From the NCBI GenBank assembly GCA_947625055.1, contig CANQMT010000002.1:1-64000 (forward strand): a stretch of DNA of 64,000 nucleotides, read 5' to 3'. This DNA is from an uncultured Monoglobus sp. (GTDB lineage Bacteria > Bacillota > Clostridia > Monoglobales > Monoglobaceae). Under the pieces are notes generated by a model. It was not told the origin of the DNA. It saw only the letters and a list, made by a program, of their open reading frames with translations, and did no database searches. The number at the start of each line of letters is the position of its first letter. The stretch's first letter is position 1. The position numbers and the translations under genes are program-made. This document shows, piece by piece, positions 39,134 to 47,554 of the stretch.

Positions 39134-39914
39134 GCTTGTTCAAAAACGCCCGCGTGCGCTCATGCTTCGGATCGTCGATCACCTCTTCGGGCGCGCCCTG
39201 CTCGACGATCACGCCCTCGGACATAAACACGATCTTATCCGCCACGTTTCTGGCAAACTCGATCTCGTGAGTCACAATAACCATAGTCTTGCGCTCCGCC
39301 GCGAGACTTCTTATTATTTTAAGCACCTCGCCGGTGAGCTCGGGGTCAAGCGCCGACGTCGGCTCGTCAAAAAACAATATCTTCGGGTCCTGAGCCATGG
39401 CGCGGGCGATCGAAACCCGCTGCTGCTGGCCGCCCGAAAGCTCGCACGGATAGTTGTTCATCTTGTCTTTAAGCCCCACGTCCTCAAGCAGCGCGGCGGC
39501 GTTTTTCTCTATCTCATCATAGATCGCGGTCTTGCTGCGCTTAAAATCGGCCCGTTCCTTCGCCAAGAGCTTGGGCGCGAGCATAACATTCTCAAGAGCG
39601 CTGTACTGCGGAAACAGATTGAACGACTGAAAAACCAGCCCGAAATTGAGCTGCCGCTCGCGGATCTCGGCTCTTGTGGGCTTCTGCTTGTTGTCCGCGT
39701 CAAAAATAAGACGCCCGTCAACAAAAATCCGGCCTTTGTCAGCCGTCTCCAAAAAGTTAAGGCAGCGCAGCAGCGTTGTTTTTCCGCTGCCCGAGGAGCC
39801 GAGAATTACCAGGACCTCGCCGCGTTCCATGGTGAAGTCCACGCCCCGCAGGACCTCGGTCCTGCCAAAACTCTTGTGTATATTTTTAACCTCAAGTATC
39901 GACATAGCTTTCAC
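39123..39914 (-). CDS. Polar amino acid ABC transporter ATP-binding protein
   Basis: GSSGSGKTTLLRCLNFLE, LSGGQQQRVSIARAMAQDPKILFFDEPTSALDPEL. Confidence 0.96.
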   Translation of the reverse strand: MKAMSILEVKNIHKSFGRTEVLRGVDFTMERGEVLVILGSSGSGKTTLLRCLNFLETADKGRIFVDGRLIFDADNKQKPTRAEIRERQLNFGLVFQSFNLFPQYSALENVMLAPKLLAKERADFKRSKTAIYDEIEKNAAALLEDVGLKDKMNNYPCELSGGQQQRVSIARAMAQDPKILFFDEPTSALDPELTGEVLKIIRSLAAERKTMVIVTHEIEFARNVADKIVFMSEGVIVEQGAPEEVIDDPKHERTRAFLNKLSM

Positions 39915-39917
39915 CCC

Positions 39918-40568
39918 TTATCCCTTATAGTAATCAAGCTTTTTCTCTATGTATCCGAACAGCAGCGTCAGTATTCCGCAGAACGCCAGGAAGAACAAAC
40001 CGGTCGAGAACAGCGGCCAGATAAGGCCCTGCTTGGTGAAGCGCTCGGCGCACATTATGATCTCGGTAACGCCGATTATGCGCGCCAGAGACGTGTCCTT
40101 GACCAAGGTTATGATCTCGTTGCCCATCGCGGGGACAACGCGCTTTATGACCTGAAACAGCACCACTTTAAAGAACACCTGGGTCTTGGTGAGGCCCAGC
40201 ACCTGGCCGGCCTCGTATTGGCCCTTAGATATACTCTCAATACCGCCGCGGTAAATTTCCGAAAAATACGCCGCATAATTTATGACAAACGCGATAAGCA
40301 CGGCGGTCATGCGCGATTTTATCGGTATGTCAAACAGCAGGCCCGGCGCGTAGAGCACCACGAAAAGCTGAAGCATCAGCGGCGTTCCTCTTATGATCCA
40401 CACAAAGGTCTTTGAGAGCCATTTAAGAGGCTTAAAGCCCGACATTGAGCCGAATGTTATCACAAGGCCCAGCGGGATCGCCATAACCAATGTGCAAAAA
40501 AATATTACGCAGTTATATTCAAAGCCGCCGACAAGCGACGACGTGACTTCGGGTAATCTGTCCATCAT
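39918..40568 (-). CDS. Amino acid ABC transporter permease
   Basis: HisM/GlnP-type: WIIRGTPLMLQLFVVLY, YAAYFSEIYRGGIESISKGQYEAGQVLGLT. Confidence 0.95.
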   Translation of the reverse strand: MMDRLPEVTSSLVGGFEYNCVIFFCTLVMAIPLGLVITFGSMSGFKPLKWLSKTFVWIIRGTPLMLQLFVVLYAPGLLFDIPIKSRMTAVLIAFVINYAAYFSEIYRGGIESISKGQYEAGQVLGLTKTQVFFKVVLFQVIKRVVPAMGNEIITLVKDTSLARIIGVTEIIMCAERFTKQGLIWPLFSTGLFFLAFCGILTLLFGYIEKKLDYYKG

Positions 40569-40649
40569 TAACTCCTTAAATCAAAAATACAAAACTAATA
40601 GGCTAAACGCCGCGCATATAGCGGCGCTTAGCCTATAAAGATCACATGA

Positions 40650-41498
40650 TTATTCGACCGTGATCAGATCCTGCAAGCCGTATTTCTCCGCGATCGCCGC
40701 GAGAGTGCCGTCCTGTGCAACCTCTTTCATGGCTTCCGTAACAGCCTTGGCCGCGTCGCTGCCCTTCCTGAAGGCAACTCCGTACTCATCGCCGGGGAAC
40801 TCGTTGGGAGCCACTACCAGATCCGCGTAGTCCGTGCCCTCGCCGATAGAGCCGATCGACGAAACGTAGTCAACAACAGCCGCGTCGGATGTGCCCGCCG
40901 CAACGTCCATCAGAGCCTTGGCCTGCGAGTCGACCGCGGTAACGTTGGCGTTCGCGAAGAACTCGTCATCCTCAATAAGCTCATAGCCCGTGGAGTCAAC
41001 CTCCGCGATAACGTTAAGATTATCGACATTGCTCGAATAAGCTTCAACATTCTCGGCCTTAACGATCATGATCTGTCTGTTGTTCATGTAAGGCTCGGTG
41101 ATCGCCATGTTCTCTTTTCTTTCATCCGTGATAGTCAGACCGTTCCAGATGCAGTCAATATTTTTCGAATTGAGCTCGATCTCCTTTGAATCCCAGTTGA
41201 TCTCCTGGAACTTAGGCGTAACGCCGAGCTTCTCGCACACGGCGGTGGCGAATTCGGTCTCAAAGCCGACAAGCTCGTCACCCTCATAATAGTTCATGGG
41301 CTCAAACAGCGTGATTCCGATAACCATCTCGCCCTTATCCTGAATGTAAGCGAGATCGGATCCTTCCGATGTGTCGGCGGCTGTATCCGCGGCTTTGTCG
41401 GACGTTTCGGTGCTTGAAGGCGCGCTTCCGCAGGCCGCGAGCACGGTCACTGCCAGCATAAGAGCCAGAACCAATGCCAAAATTTTTCTAAGTTTCAT
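40650..41498 (-). CDS. Amino acid ABC transporter substrate-binding lipoprotein (start MKLRKIL)
   Basis: Lipobox LAACGS; SBP_bac_3 pattern (GFETEFATAVCEKLGVTPKF...). Confidence 0.95.
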   Translation of the reverse strand: MKLRKILALVLALMLAVTVLAACGSAPSSTETSDKAADTAADTSEGSDLAYIQDKGEMVIGITLFEPMNYYEGDELVGFETEFATAVCEKLGVTPKFQEINWDSKEIELNSKNIDCIWNGLTITDERKENMAITEPYMNNRQIMIVKAENVEAYSSNVDNLNVIAEVDSTGYELIEDDEFFANANVTAVDSQAKALMDVAAGTSDAAVVDYVSSIGSIGEGTDYADLVVAPNEFPGDEYGVAFRKGSDAAKAVTEAMKEVAQDGTLAAIAEKYGLQDLITVE

Positions 41499-41606
41499 AA
41501 TTAAACCTCCCGTTTGGTAATATTTGTTCACAAAGATATTATCACAAATTTTCGGATATGTCAATAATAATATGTTTACAGAATGATTAAAATAATTAAA
41601 TTGCGC

Positions 41607-41666
41607 TTGACAAACTATTTTCAGAATAGTATTATTATTTAATAATGGCAACGGGTGCACCATTAT
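41607..41666 (+). promoter_or_regulatory. Promoter with two palindromes upstream of XRE regulator
   Basis: TTGACA (41607-41612), 17 nt, TATTAT (41630-41635); ACTATT-ttcag-AATAGT in the spacer; ATAATGG-N11-CCATTAT at 41642-41666. Confidence 0.7.
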
Positions 41667-41696
41667 ATCATTAATCTAATGAAAGGACAGATCCTT

Positions 41697-42101
41697 ATGA
41701 AGTTCGGAGAAAAAGTCAGAAAACTCAGAAAAGAAAAGGGTCTGACTCAGAGCGAGCTTGCGGAGGAGCTTAAAATAACTCTCCGCACCGTGCAAAATTA
41801 TGAGTCGGGCTCGGTGCACCCAAAAAGCAGAGAGGTTTACTATCGCCTCGCCGCGGTGTTCGACGTTGACAGCAACTATTTTATGACCGAGGATGAGGAG
41901 ATCATACGCAGCGCCTACGAAAAAGGAGGCAGCAAATCGGCCGCCGACGTCGAAGAACTGATCGACGGAATTTGCGGTCTGTTTTCCGGAGGTTCCCTGC
42001 CGGACGAGGATATGGACGCCGCCATGAAAGCTATTTCGGACGCGTATTTCTCGGTAAAAGAAGAAAATAAAAAATACACGCCGAAAAAGTACAGACAATG
42101 A
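41697..42101 (+). CDS. XRE-family HTH regulator
   Basis: FGEKVRKLRKEKGLTQSELAEELKITLRTVQNYESGSVHPKSREVYYRLAAVF. Confidence 0.92.
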   Translation: MKFGEKVRKLRKEKGLTQSELAEELKITLRTVQNYESGSVHPKSREVYYRLAAVFDVDSNYFMTEDEEIIRSAYEKGGSKSAADVEELIDGICGLFSGGSLPDEDMDAAMKAISDAYFSVKEENKKYTPKKYRQ

Positions 42102-42153
42102 TCCCGCGGAATAATTCGGGATCCCAAAACTATTCAGCGGGGCGGGTGAAGCG

Positions 42154-42636
42154 GTGTTTGCCGAGAATATTCACAACATGGCGCGGGAACTTATAAAAAC
42201 CCACGGCGAGAACCCTTTCGATATCGCGGAAGGGCTTGGAATTAAGCTTATTTTAAACTATGACTTCAAAAAACTGTACGGAATGTACACCGTGATAAAG
42301 CGTAAACGGATCATTATTATAAACGGAAATCTGGAGCGCGGCATGCAAAAAACGGTGCTCGCCCACGAGCTCGGACACGACCGTCTGCACAAAAATTTAG
42401 CGTCAAACCGCGTTGTGCACGACGTTATGCTGTATGACATGACGGCGCGGCCCGAATACGAGGCCAACATGTTTGCCGCCGAGCTGCTTATAAAGGATGA
42501 GGAGATATTCGAGCTCATGCGGGACTACGGCTACAGCGCGGAGCAGACATCCGCGAGGCTGGGCGTATCCCCGGAGCTTGTCACGATAAAGCTCCTTTCG
42601 ATGCAGCAGCGCGGCCTTGAGATCCCGGAACTTTAG
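42154..42636 (+). CDS. ImmA/IrrE family metallopeptidase
   Basis: KTVLAHELGHDRLHKNLASN (HExxH) plus C-terminal SAEQTSARLGVSPELV; adjacent to XRE gene. Confidence 0.92.
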   Translation: MFAENIHNMARELIKTHGENPFDIAEGLGIKLILNYDFKKLYGMYTVIKRKRIIIINGNLERGMQKTVLAHELGHDRLHKNLASNRVVHDVMLYDMTARPEYEANMFAAELLIKDEEIFELMRDYGYSAEQTSARLGVSPELVTIKLLSMQQRGLEIPEL

Positions 42637-42801
42637 GTATCATTCTTCCTTGATCCGTTCCGCACGGGCGCAGCATGTCGGAACCGGGGCCGAAAATCAT
42701 ATCAGGGCTGTTTCAGCCCGCGGATATATTAAAACACTTTTTCGACAACAAAGGCGGCCTTACTCGGCCGCCTTTTTGCTTTTCTGAATTTATATATCGG
42801 C

Positions 42802-43902
42802 TTACAGAACGCCCGCCGCCTCGGTGCACATGATAAGGAACGCGCCCGCTCCGTGCAGATCGTTCTCGCCTGTGCCTCTGGCGCAGTAATGATCATAGTC
42901 GCCGACGCCCGTGCCGACACAGATGTTGTCGATTATTATGTCGCCCTTGTCGTCATAGCGCAGGCGGTTGATAATTCCCGTGTATCCCTTCTTGGCATAC
43001 TCAAGATAAGACTCGTCCAGAAATCCGTTCTTGACAGCCTTGCATATCGCGCCCACAAACAGACAGGTGCAGGACGACTCGAGCCAGTTTTTCGGATCGT
43101 CGCCCTTGTCGAGGACCTGGTACCACAGGCCCGTCTCGGGATCCTGATACTTAACGACCGCCTTAAGCAGATCACATGCGGCGCTGATCATCGCGTCTCT
43201 GTCCTTGTGATCCGCGGGGAAGCTGTCGAGCTCCTCCAAAACAGCCACCGGAACCCAGCCTACCGAGCGGCCCCAGAATTCGGGAGATCTGCCGGTCTCG
43301 GGATCGGCCCACGGCTGAACCTTGGCATAGTCCCAGGCATGGTACCAAAGACCGGTTTTCTCGTCTTTGGTCTTTTCCTGCATCATCAGCGCCTGAAACG
43401 CGCACAGATCAAACAGCTCGGGGTCGTCAAATGTCTTGGCGTACTCGGCGCAGATAGGGCCCGCCATATACAGGCCGTCAAGCCACATCTGCTCGGGATA
43501 TCTGCCCTTGTGCCAGAAACCGCCCTCGGGATTCTTCGGAAAATCCTTGATAAGCGGGATCAGCGTGTCAAGCGCCTTCTTGTAGCGGGGATCCTTGGTT
43601 CTGTTATAGAACAGATACAAAAGCACGCCGGGCTGCATATCGTCAAGCTGGGTCGTGTCGAACTTCGTGATATTTCCGTCCTTGTCGATTATCGAGTCGA
43701 CCCATGCCTTGGCGTAATCATAATACTTCTCGTTCTTGTCAAGCAGATATGTATGCTGAACGCCCGAAAGGAACACGCCCTGATGATAATGGAAGCGGCC
43801 CTTCGGGGGCAGATCCTCGGGAGCGAACTTATGCATCAGCGCGTCACAGGCCATTTCTGCGTATTCAAGCGCGCTGTGGCCGTTTACGATTAAATCATTC
43901 AT
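42802..43902 (-). CDS. Glycoside hydrolase family 105-type (unsaturated rhamnogalacturonyl hydrolase-like)
   Basis: HYHQGVFLSGVQHTYLL, WLDGLYMAGPICAEYAK, FWGRSVGWVPVAVLEELD. Confidence 0.88.
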   Translation of the reverse strand: MNDLIVNGHSALEYAEMACDALMHKFAPEDLPPKGRFHYHQGVFLSGVQHTYLLDKNEKYYDYAKAWVDSIIDKDGNITKFDTTQLDDMQPGVLLYLFYNRTKDPRYKKALDTLIPLIKDFPKNPEGGFWHKGRYPEQMWLDGLYMAGPICAEYAKTFDDPELFDLCAFQALMMQEKTKDEKTGLWYHAWDYAKVQPWADPETGRSPEFWGRSVGWVPVAVLEELDSFPADHKDRDAMISAACDLLKAVVKYQDPETGLWYQVLDKGDDPKNWLESSCTCLFVGAICKAVKNGFLDESYLEYAKKGYTGIINRLRYDDKGDIIIDNICVGTGVGDYDHYCARGTGENDLHGAGAFLIMCTEAAGVL

Positions 43903-44110
43903 GTTAAATCCTCCGTTTCGTATTTTTTAGGTAAATAAATTATACCAAAAAATCAAAAACGTGTCAATGAATTTTTGTGCAAAATAAAATCATGAAAACG
44001 CCTCAACCTTTTCTTCTCCGATTAATCTGCCGCTCTATTTATTCTTAATTACCGATCGCAGTGCCGCAATGAAACAACGATTAGTCAATGACATATAAAA
44101 AATAGCAATA

Positions 44111-44155
44111 AATTATAATCAAATGATTGCATTTGTTTATAATTTGTGATATAAT
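44111..44155 (+). promoter_or_regulatory. Promoter/operator of RelB-PIN module
   Basis: AATTATAATCAAATG (44111-44125)-attg-CATTTGTTTATAATT (44130-44144), 15-bp arms with one mismatch, overlapping -35 TTGCAT (44127-44132), 17 nt, TATAAT (44150-44155). Confidence 0.75.
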
Positions 44156-44190
44156 AAACATAGAATATCTTACGATAGGAGTGATAAATC

Positions 44191-44472
44191 ATGGCTAATA
44201 CTTTGGTACAATTCCGCGCGGATGAGACATCCCGAATAAAAGCCGTAGGCATTTGCGAAAGGCTCGGCATTGATTTACAAACATATCTTCGCATGTGCGT
44301 TTCAAGGCTTATACAGGAAAACGGTATTCCGTTCAGCATGAAGCTGGATACCGAACAAGAAAATCGCGGTATAAACGCAATGAAATCCGCCGGACGTATC
44401 GCCGCAGAAAACGGAATTTCCGATATGACCCTGGATGAAATCAACGCTGAAATATCAGCCGCAAGAGAGTGA
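44191..44472 (+). CDS. RelB/DinJ-family antitoxin
   Basis: MANTLVQFRADETSRIKAVGICERLGIDLQTYLRMCVSRLIQENGIPFSM. Confidence 0.88.
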   Translation: MANTLVQFRADETSRIKAVGICERLGIDLQTYLRMCVSRLIQENGIPFSMKLDTEQENRGINAMKSAGRIAAENGISDMTLDEINAEISAARE

Positions 44473-44481
44473 GGCGGATAT

Positions 44482-44898
44482 ATGAGATATTATGCGGTTA
44501 TAGATACAAATGTTCTGGTATCCGCTATGCTGAAATGGGACTCGGTTCCGGGCAATGTGCTTGAACTTGCCTACGGAGGAACAATAATACCGTTATTAAA
44601 CAATCGGATTGTTAAGGAATACAGAGATGTTCTTTTGCGTCCTAAATTTCATTTAACGCAAAAAATCGTTGATGACGCGGTCGGCGAACTTGAACGGATC
44701 GGGATTTATGTTGACGCAGAAGAAACGGATATTCAGCTTCCCGACCCGAATGACAAGGTATTTTACGAAATAGTGGCAGAAAAAAGAAAATCGGAAGAAG
44801 CATATTTAATAACCGGAAACATAAAACACTTTCCCAAAAAATCATTTATAATCACACCGAGAGAAATGATAGATATTATTCTAAATGATACCAATTAA
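44482..44898 (+). CDS. PIN-domain toxin
   Basis: MRYYAVIDTNVLVSAMLKWDSVPGNVLELAYGGTIIPLLNNRIVKEYRDVLLRPKF...YLITGNIKHFPK; PIN acidic residues; 9 nt after antitoxin. Confidence 0.9.
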   Translation: MRYYAVIDTNVLVSAMLKWDSVPGNVLELAYGGTIIPLLNNRIVKEYRDVLLRPKFHLTQKIVDDAVGELERIGIYVDAEETDIQLPDPNDKVFYEIVAEKRKSEEAYLITGNIKHFPKKSFIITPREMIDIILNDTN

Positions 44899-45118
44899 AA
44901 TTTAAACATTTTTCAAAATTTAATTTGCCCAAGCCCGGTTCCGCCCGCCACACCCGGGCGGTTTCGCTCCTCTTTTCCATAATCAGCAAGCATCGCTTAC
45001 GGGTTCATGGCTATCTTTCAAAATTGCTTGCAATTTTGACCAAGAGTTTACTTAATAAAAAGCACCCTTCGTTTTGCGCTTTCAGAGAGCCCTGAGGTTC
45101 TTAAAATATGCGGTTTGT

Positions 45119-45204
45119 GCGAGCTAAAAATAGTTTCTTTGCCGTCCGTGAGTGGCATGACGGAACCGGGTCCGGCGATTATATCATGACTATTTTTAGC
45201 TCGC
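45119..45204. repeat. 86-bp element with perfect 16-bp terminal inverted repeats
   Basis: GCGAGCTAAAAATAGT (45119-45134) ... ACTATTTTTAGCTCGC (45189-45204). Confidence 0.85.
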
Positions 45205-45291
45205 AACTTTATTATAGTTATATTAATAACACTTTTTTGACACGCAAAGAGGCGCGGACGGATCCGCGCCTCTGTTTTTGCGGCTCCGCGC

Positions 45292-45966
45292 CTACTTAAA
45301 CGCGGGCTCTTTGAAGTTGGAATTTTTGAACGGATTGTCCTCGGGCGAGGGCTCGGAGAGGCTGAAATACATTCTCGCCGCCTCGGTGGTGCCGAAGTCG
45401 CGGTTCGATCCGCTGTGCTGCACCTTGTTGAACGCCTCGCGGAACATGGCGTTGTGCGCCTCCTCTCGGTTCAAAAGAAAATCTATCGTCTCTTTGACCT
45501 TCTTGTCGTCGATCTGGCGGTAGAGATACTCATACACGACCTTGGCGCGCTGTTCGGACGCGATGTTTGACAAAAGATCCGCGCACAGATCGCCGGTCAC
45601 GCTGACATAGTCGCCCGTCCACGAATATCCCGAGGCGTTGATAAGCCCGGGATTGAGCCCCAGCAGAACATGCGTTTCGATCTCGCCGACCTTTGTCTGA
45701 TCGTAATCCACATCATGACCGTTCAGCAGATTGATAGTCTGCGCGACCATTTCCATGTGGCCGAGTTCCTCGGCAGCTATGTCGAGGAACAGATCCTTGA
45801 TCTCCTGATTTTTGATCCTGAAGCTCTGCGACATATACTGCATGGCGGCCTTGAGCTCGCCGTTTGCTCCGCCGAGCTGCTCCTGCATCAGCGCCGCGTA
45901 TTGCGGGTTGGGCCTTTCCACGCCCACCGGATGAAATAGCTGTTTTTCATGCTTAAACATATTTGA
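45292..45966 (-). CDS. Manganese catalase family / CotJC-like ferritin-like protein
   Basis: MFKHEKQLFHPVGVERPNPQYAALMQEQLGGANGELKAAMQYMSQSF...AAEELGHMEMVAQTI. Confidence 0.85.
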   Translation of the reverse strand, partial: SNMFKHEKQLFHPVGVERPNPQYAALMQEQLGGANGELKAAMQYMSQSFRIKNQEIKDLFLDIAAEELGHMEMVAQTINLLNGHDVDYDQTKVGEIETHVLLGLNPGLINASGYSWTGDYVSVTGDLCADLLSNIASEQRAKVVYEYLYRQIDDKKVKETIDFLLNREEAHNAMFREAFNKVQHSGSNRDFGTTEAARMYFSLSEPSPEDNPFKNSNFKEPAFK

Positions 45967-46019
45967 CACTCCTTTGTATATTAAGATATATACAGTTTGT
46001 GCCAAATTTTATAAATTAT

Positions 46020-47336
46020 TCAGATTTCCGAATGATAAACCGGAACCAGAATGAGATCGGTCAGATCGAACTGATAATAATTCCCGTCGTTTTCGTTGAG
46101 CCACGTCAGGGAATTTCCGTCGGGACTGACCTTGAAATCGGACGCCGCCGAAATATCGCCGCCAAAATCGCGTATAAGGCTGCCGATAGGAACAACAAGG
46201 CCGTTTAGACAAATTTTGTACGGCTTGCCGCCGCTGACCGCGACCGAATAATCGTCTCCGAAGTAGATTATCGAGCCGCCTTTTTCAAGGACCGCGTCCC
46301 GCTGCTCCGAATACGAGGGGAAGCCCGCTCCGGAGGTGTCAATTATCAGCGAGCCGTCCGTTCCCTTCTCGGCGGATATTCCGCAGCACGGCGAATACTC
46401 GCTGAAAGGCCGGTTTTTCAGATCATCCACACGAATGATCGTCAGATCCTCGGAATGCATGGCCGCGCACCTGATGCCGTTGATGTAAACCGACGGCAGA
46501 CCGCTCTTCGCGCTGAGCGCCGACGCGTTGTGCTCGATAGAAGGCTTTTTGCCGCCGACTCCTTTTTTGACCAGCATTATTATATTATCGTCTCTTGAAG
46601 TCTCCTCAAAGCCGAAGGCTTTCAGCGTCTCTATGTCAAGATACACGCCGGCGCCGATCCGATAGAAATCGACCGGAACTCCGTCAACAGTGACGCTTGA
46701 TACCGCCGGACCGAAATCGGACGAGCCGCCGCCCGCCGCGCTTCCGCTCGAAGCCGCGCCGCCTCCGCCCGAACCTGACGGACGCGCCGACGCCGAGGGC
46801 GCCGGAGAAGTCGAAATATCCTCCGCGGCCTGCGCGGCTGCCGGAGAAACGACGCTGTCAAGAGTGAGCAGACGCTTGCCGTCGTCATAAGAACAAACCA
46901 TGCCGTATCTCTGCGGATCGCCCAGATCCTCAACAATAACCGCCATGCGGCCGTCTATGGCGTACGCGTCCACAGGCTCGCCGTTAAAGACAACTTTTAT
47001 ATCCGTCTCGTATGTATATCCCGCGGTATCGCCTACTCTGCCCCGGAGTATCGAGGGCATATTTTTCTTGACCTCTCCGCTGCGGTTAACATAAAGCGTG
47101 CGCGCGCCGTCATCATACTTAACGGTGAAGCCGTAATCCCGAAGGTCCTCCATCGCGATAAGCGTTCTTCCCTCGATGCTGAACGAGGCGATATCCGCGC
47201 CGTTGACGCGGGTCAGTATGTCAGTGGTGTAGATCGTGTCGGCTATGTCGCCCACCTTCGCCTGCGCGGGGCACACCGCGAAAGCGGCCAGCGCCGCCAG
47301 AAACAATATTCTTTTAATAAAGCTCTCAGGCCTCAT
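46020..47336 (-). CDS. Secreted copper amine oxidase N-terminal (stalk) domain-like protein
   Basis: Signal peptide; repeated IDGRMAVIVEDLGD..YGMVCSYDDGKRLLTL and RTLIAMEDLRDYGFTVKYDDGARTLYV motifs. Confidence 0.7.
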   Translation of the reverse strand: MRPESFIKRILFLAALAAFAVCPAQAKVGDIADTIYTTDILTRVNGADIASFSIEGRTLIAMEDLRDYGFTVKYDDGARTLYVNRSGEVKKNMPSILRGRVGDTAGYTYETDIKVVFNGEPVDAYAIDGRMAVIVEDLGDPQRYGMVCSYDDGKRLLTLDSVVSPAAAQAAEDISTSPAPSASARPSGSGGGGAASSGSAAGGGSSDFGPAVSSVTVDGVPVDFYRIGAGVYLDIETLKAFGFEETSRDDNIIMLVKKGVGGKKPSIEHNASALSAKSGLPSVYINGIRCAAMHSEDLTIIRVDDLKNRPFSEYSPCCGISAEKGTDGSLIIDTSGAGFPSYSEQRDAVLEKGGSIIYFGDDYSVAVSGGKPYKICLNGLVVPIGSLIRDFGGDISAASDFKVSPDGNSLTWLNENDGNYYQFDLTDLILVPVYHSEI

Positions 47337-47467
47337 TATCGCACACTCCTTAAAAGCAGATATTTCCGAATTTTATCCATATAATATTATACTACATTAT
47401 TTAGACGATTACAATACCCCATTTGTTCCCAATTTTCCGAAAAAATTTTGTGAAACTTATCTTCATA

Positions 47468-47531
47468 TTTCGTATTGACAAACGCAGATATTTTTCGTAT
47501 AATAGATGTATACGAAAGTATTTTTCGTATA
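47468..47531 (+). promoter_or_regulatory. dinB promoter with multiple TTTCGTATA half-sites
   Basis: TTGACA (47475-47480), 17 nt, TATAAT (47498-47503); TTTCGTATT 47468-47476, TTTCGTATA 47493-47501, TATACGAAA 47509-47517, TTTCGTATA 47523-47531. Confidence 0.8.
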
Positions 47532-47554
47532 TATTTTCCCTCGGAGATGTTTTT

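Noticed and set aside
39090-40415. 441-aa plus ORF
   Set aside because: Antisense to two clearly recognised ABC transporter genes.
42853-43893. 346-aa plus ORF
   Set aside because: Antisense to the GH105 gene; no domain signal.
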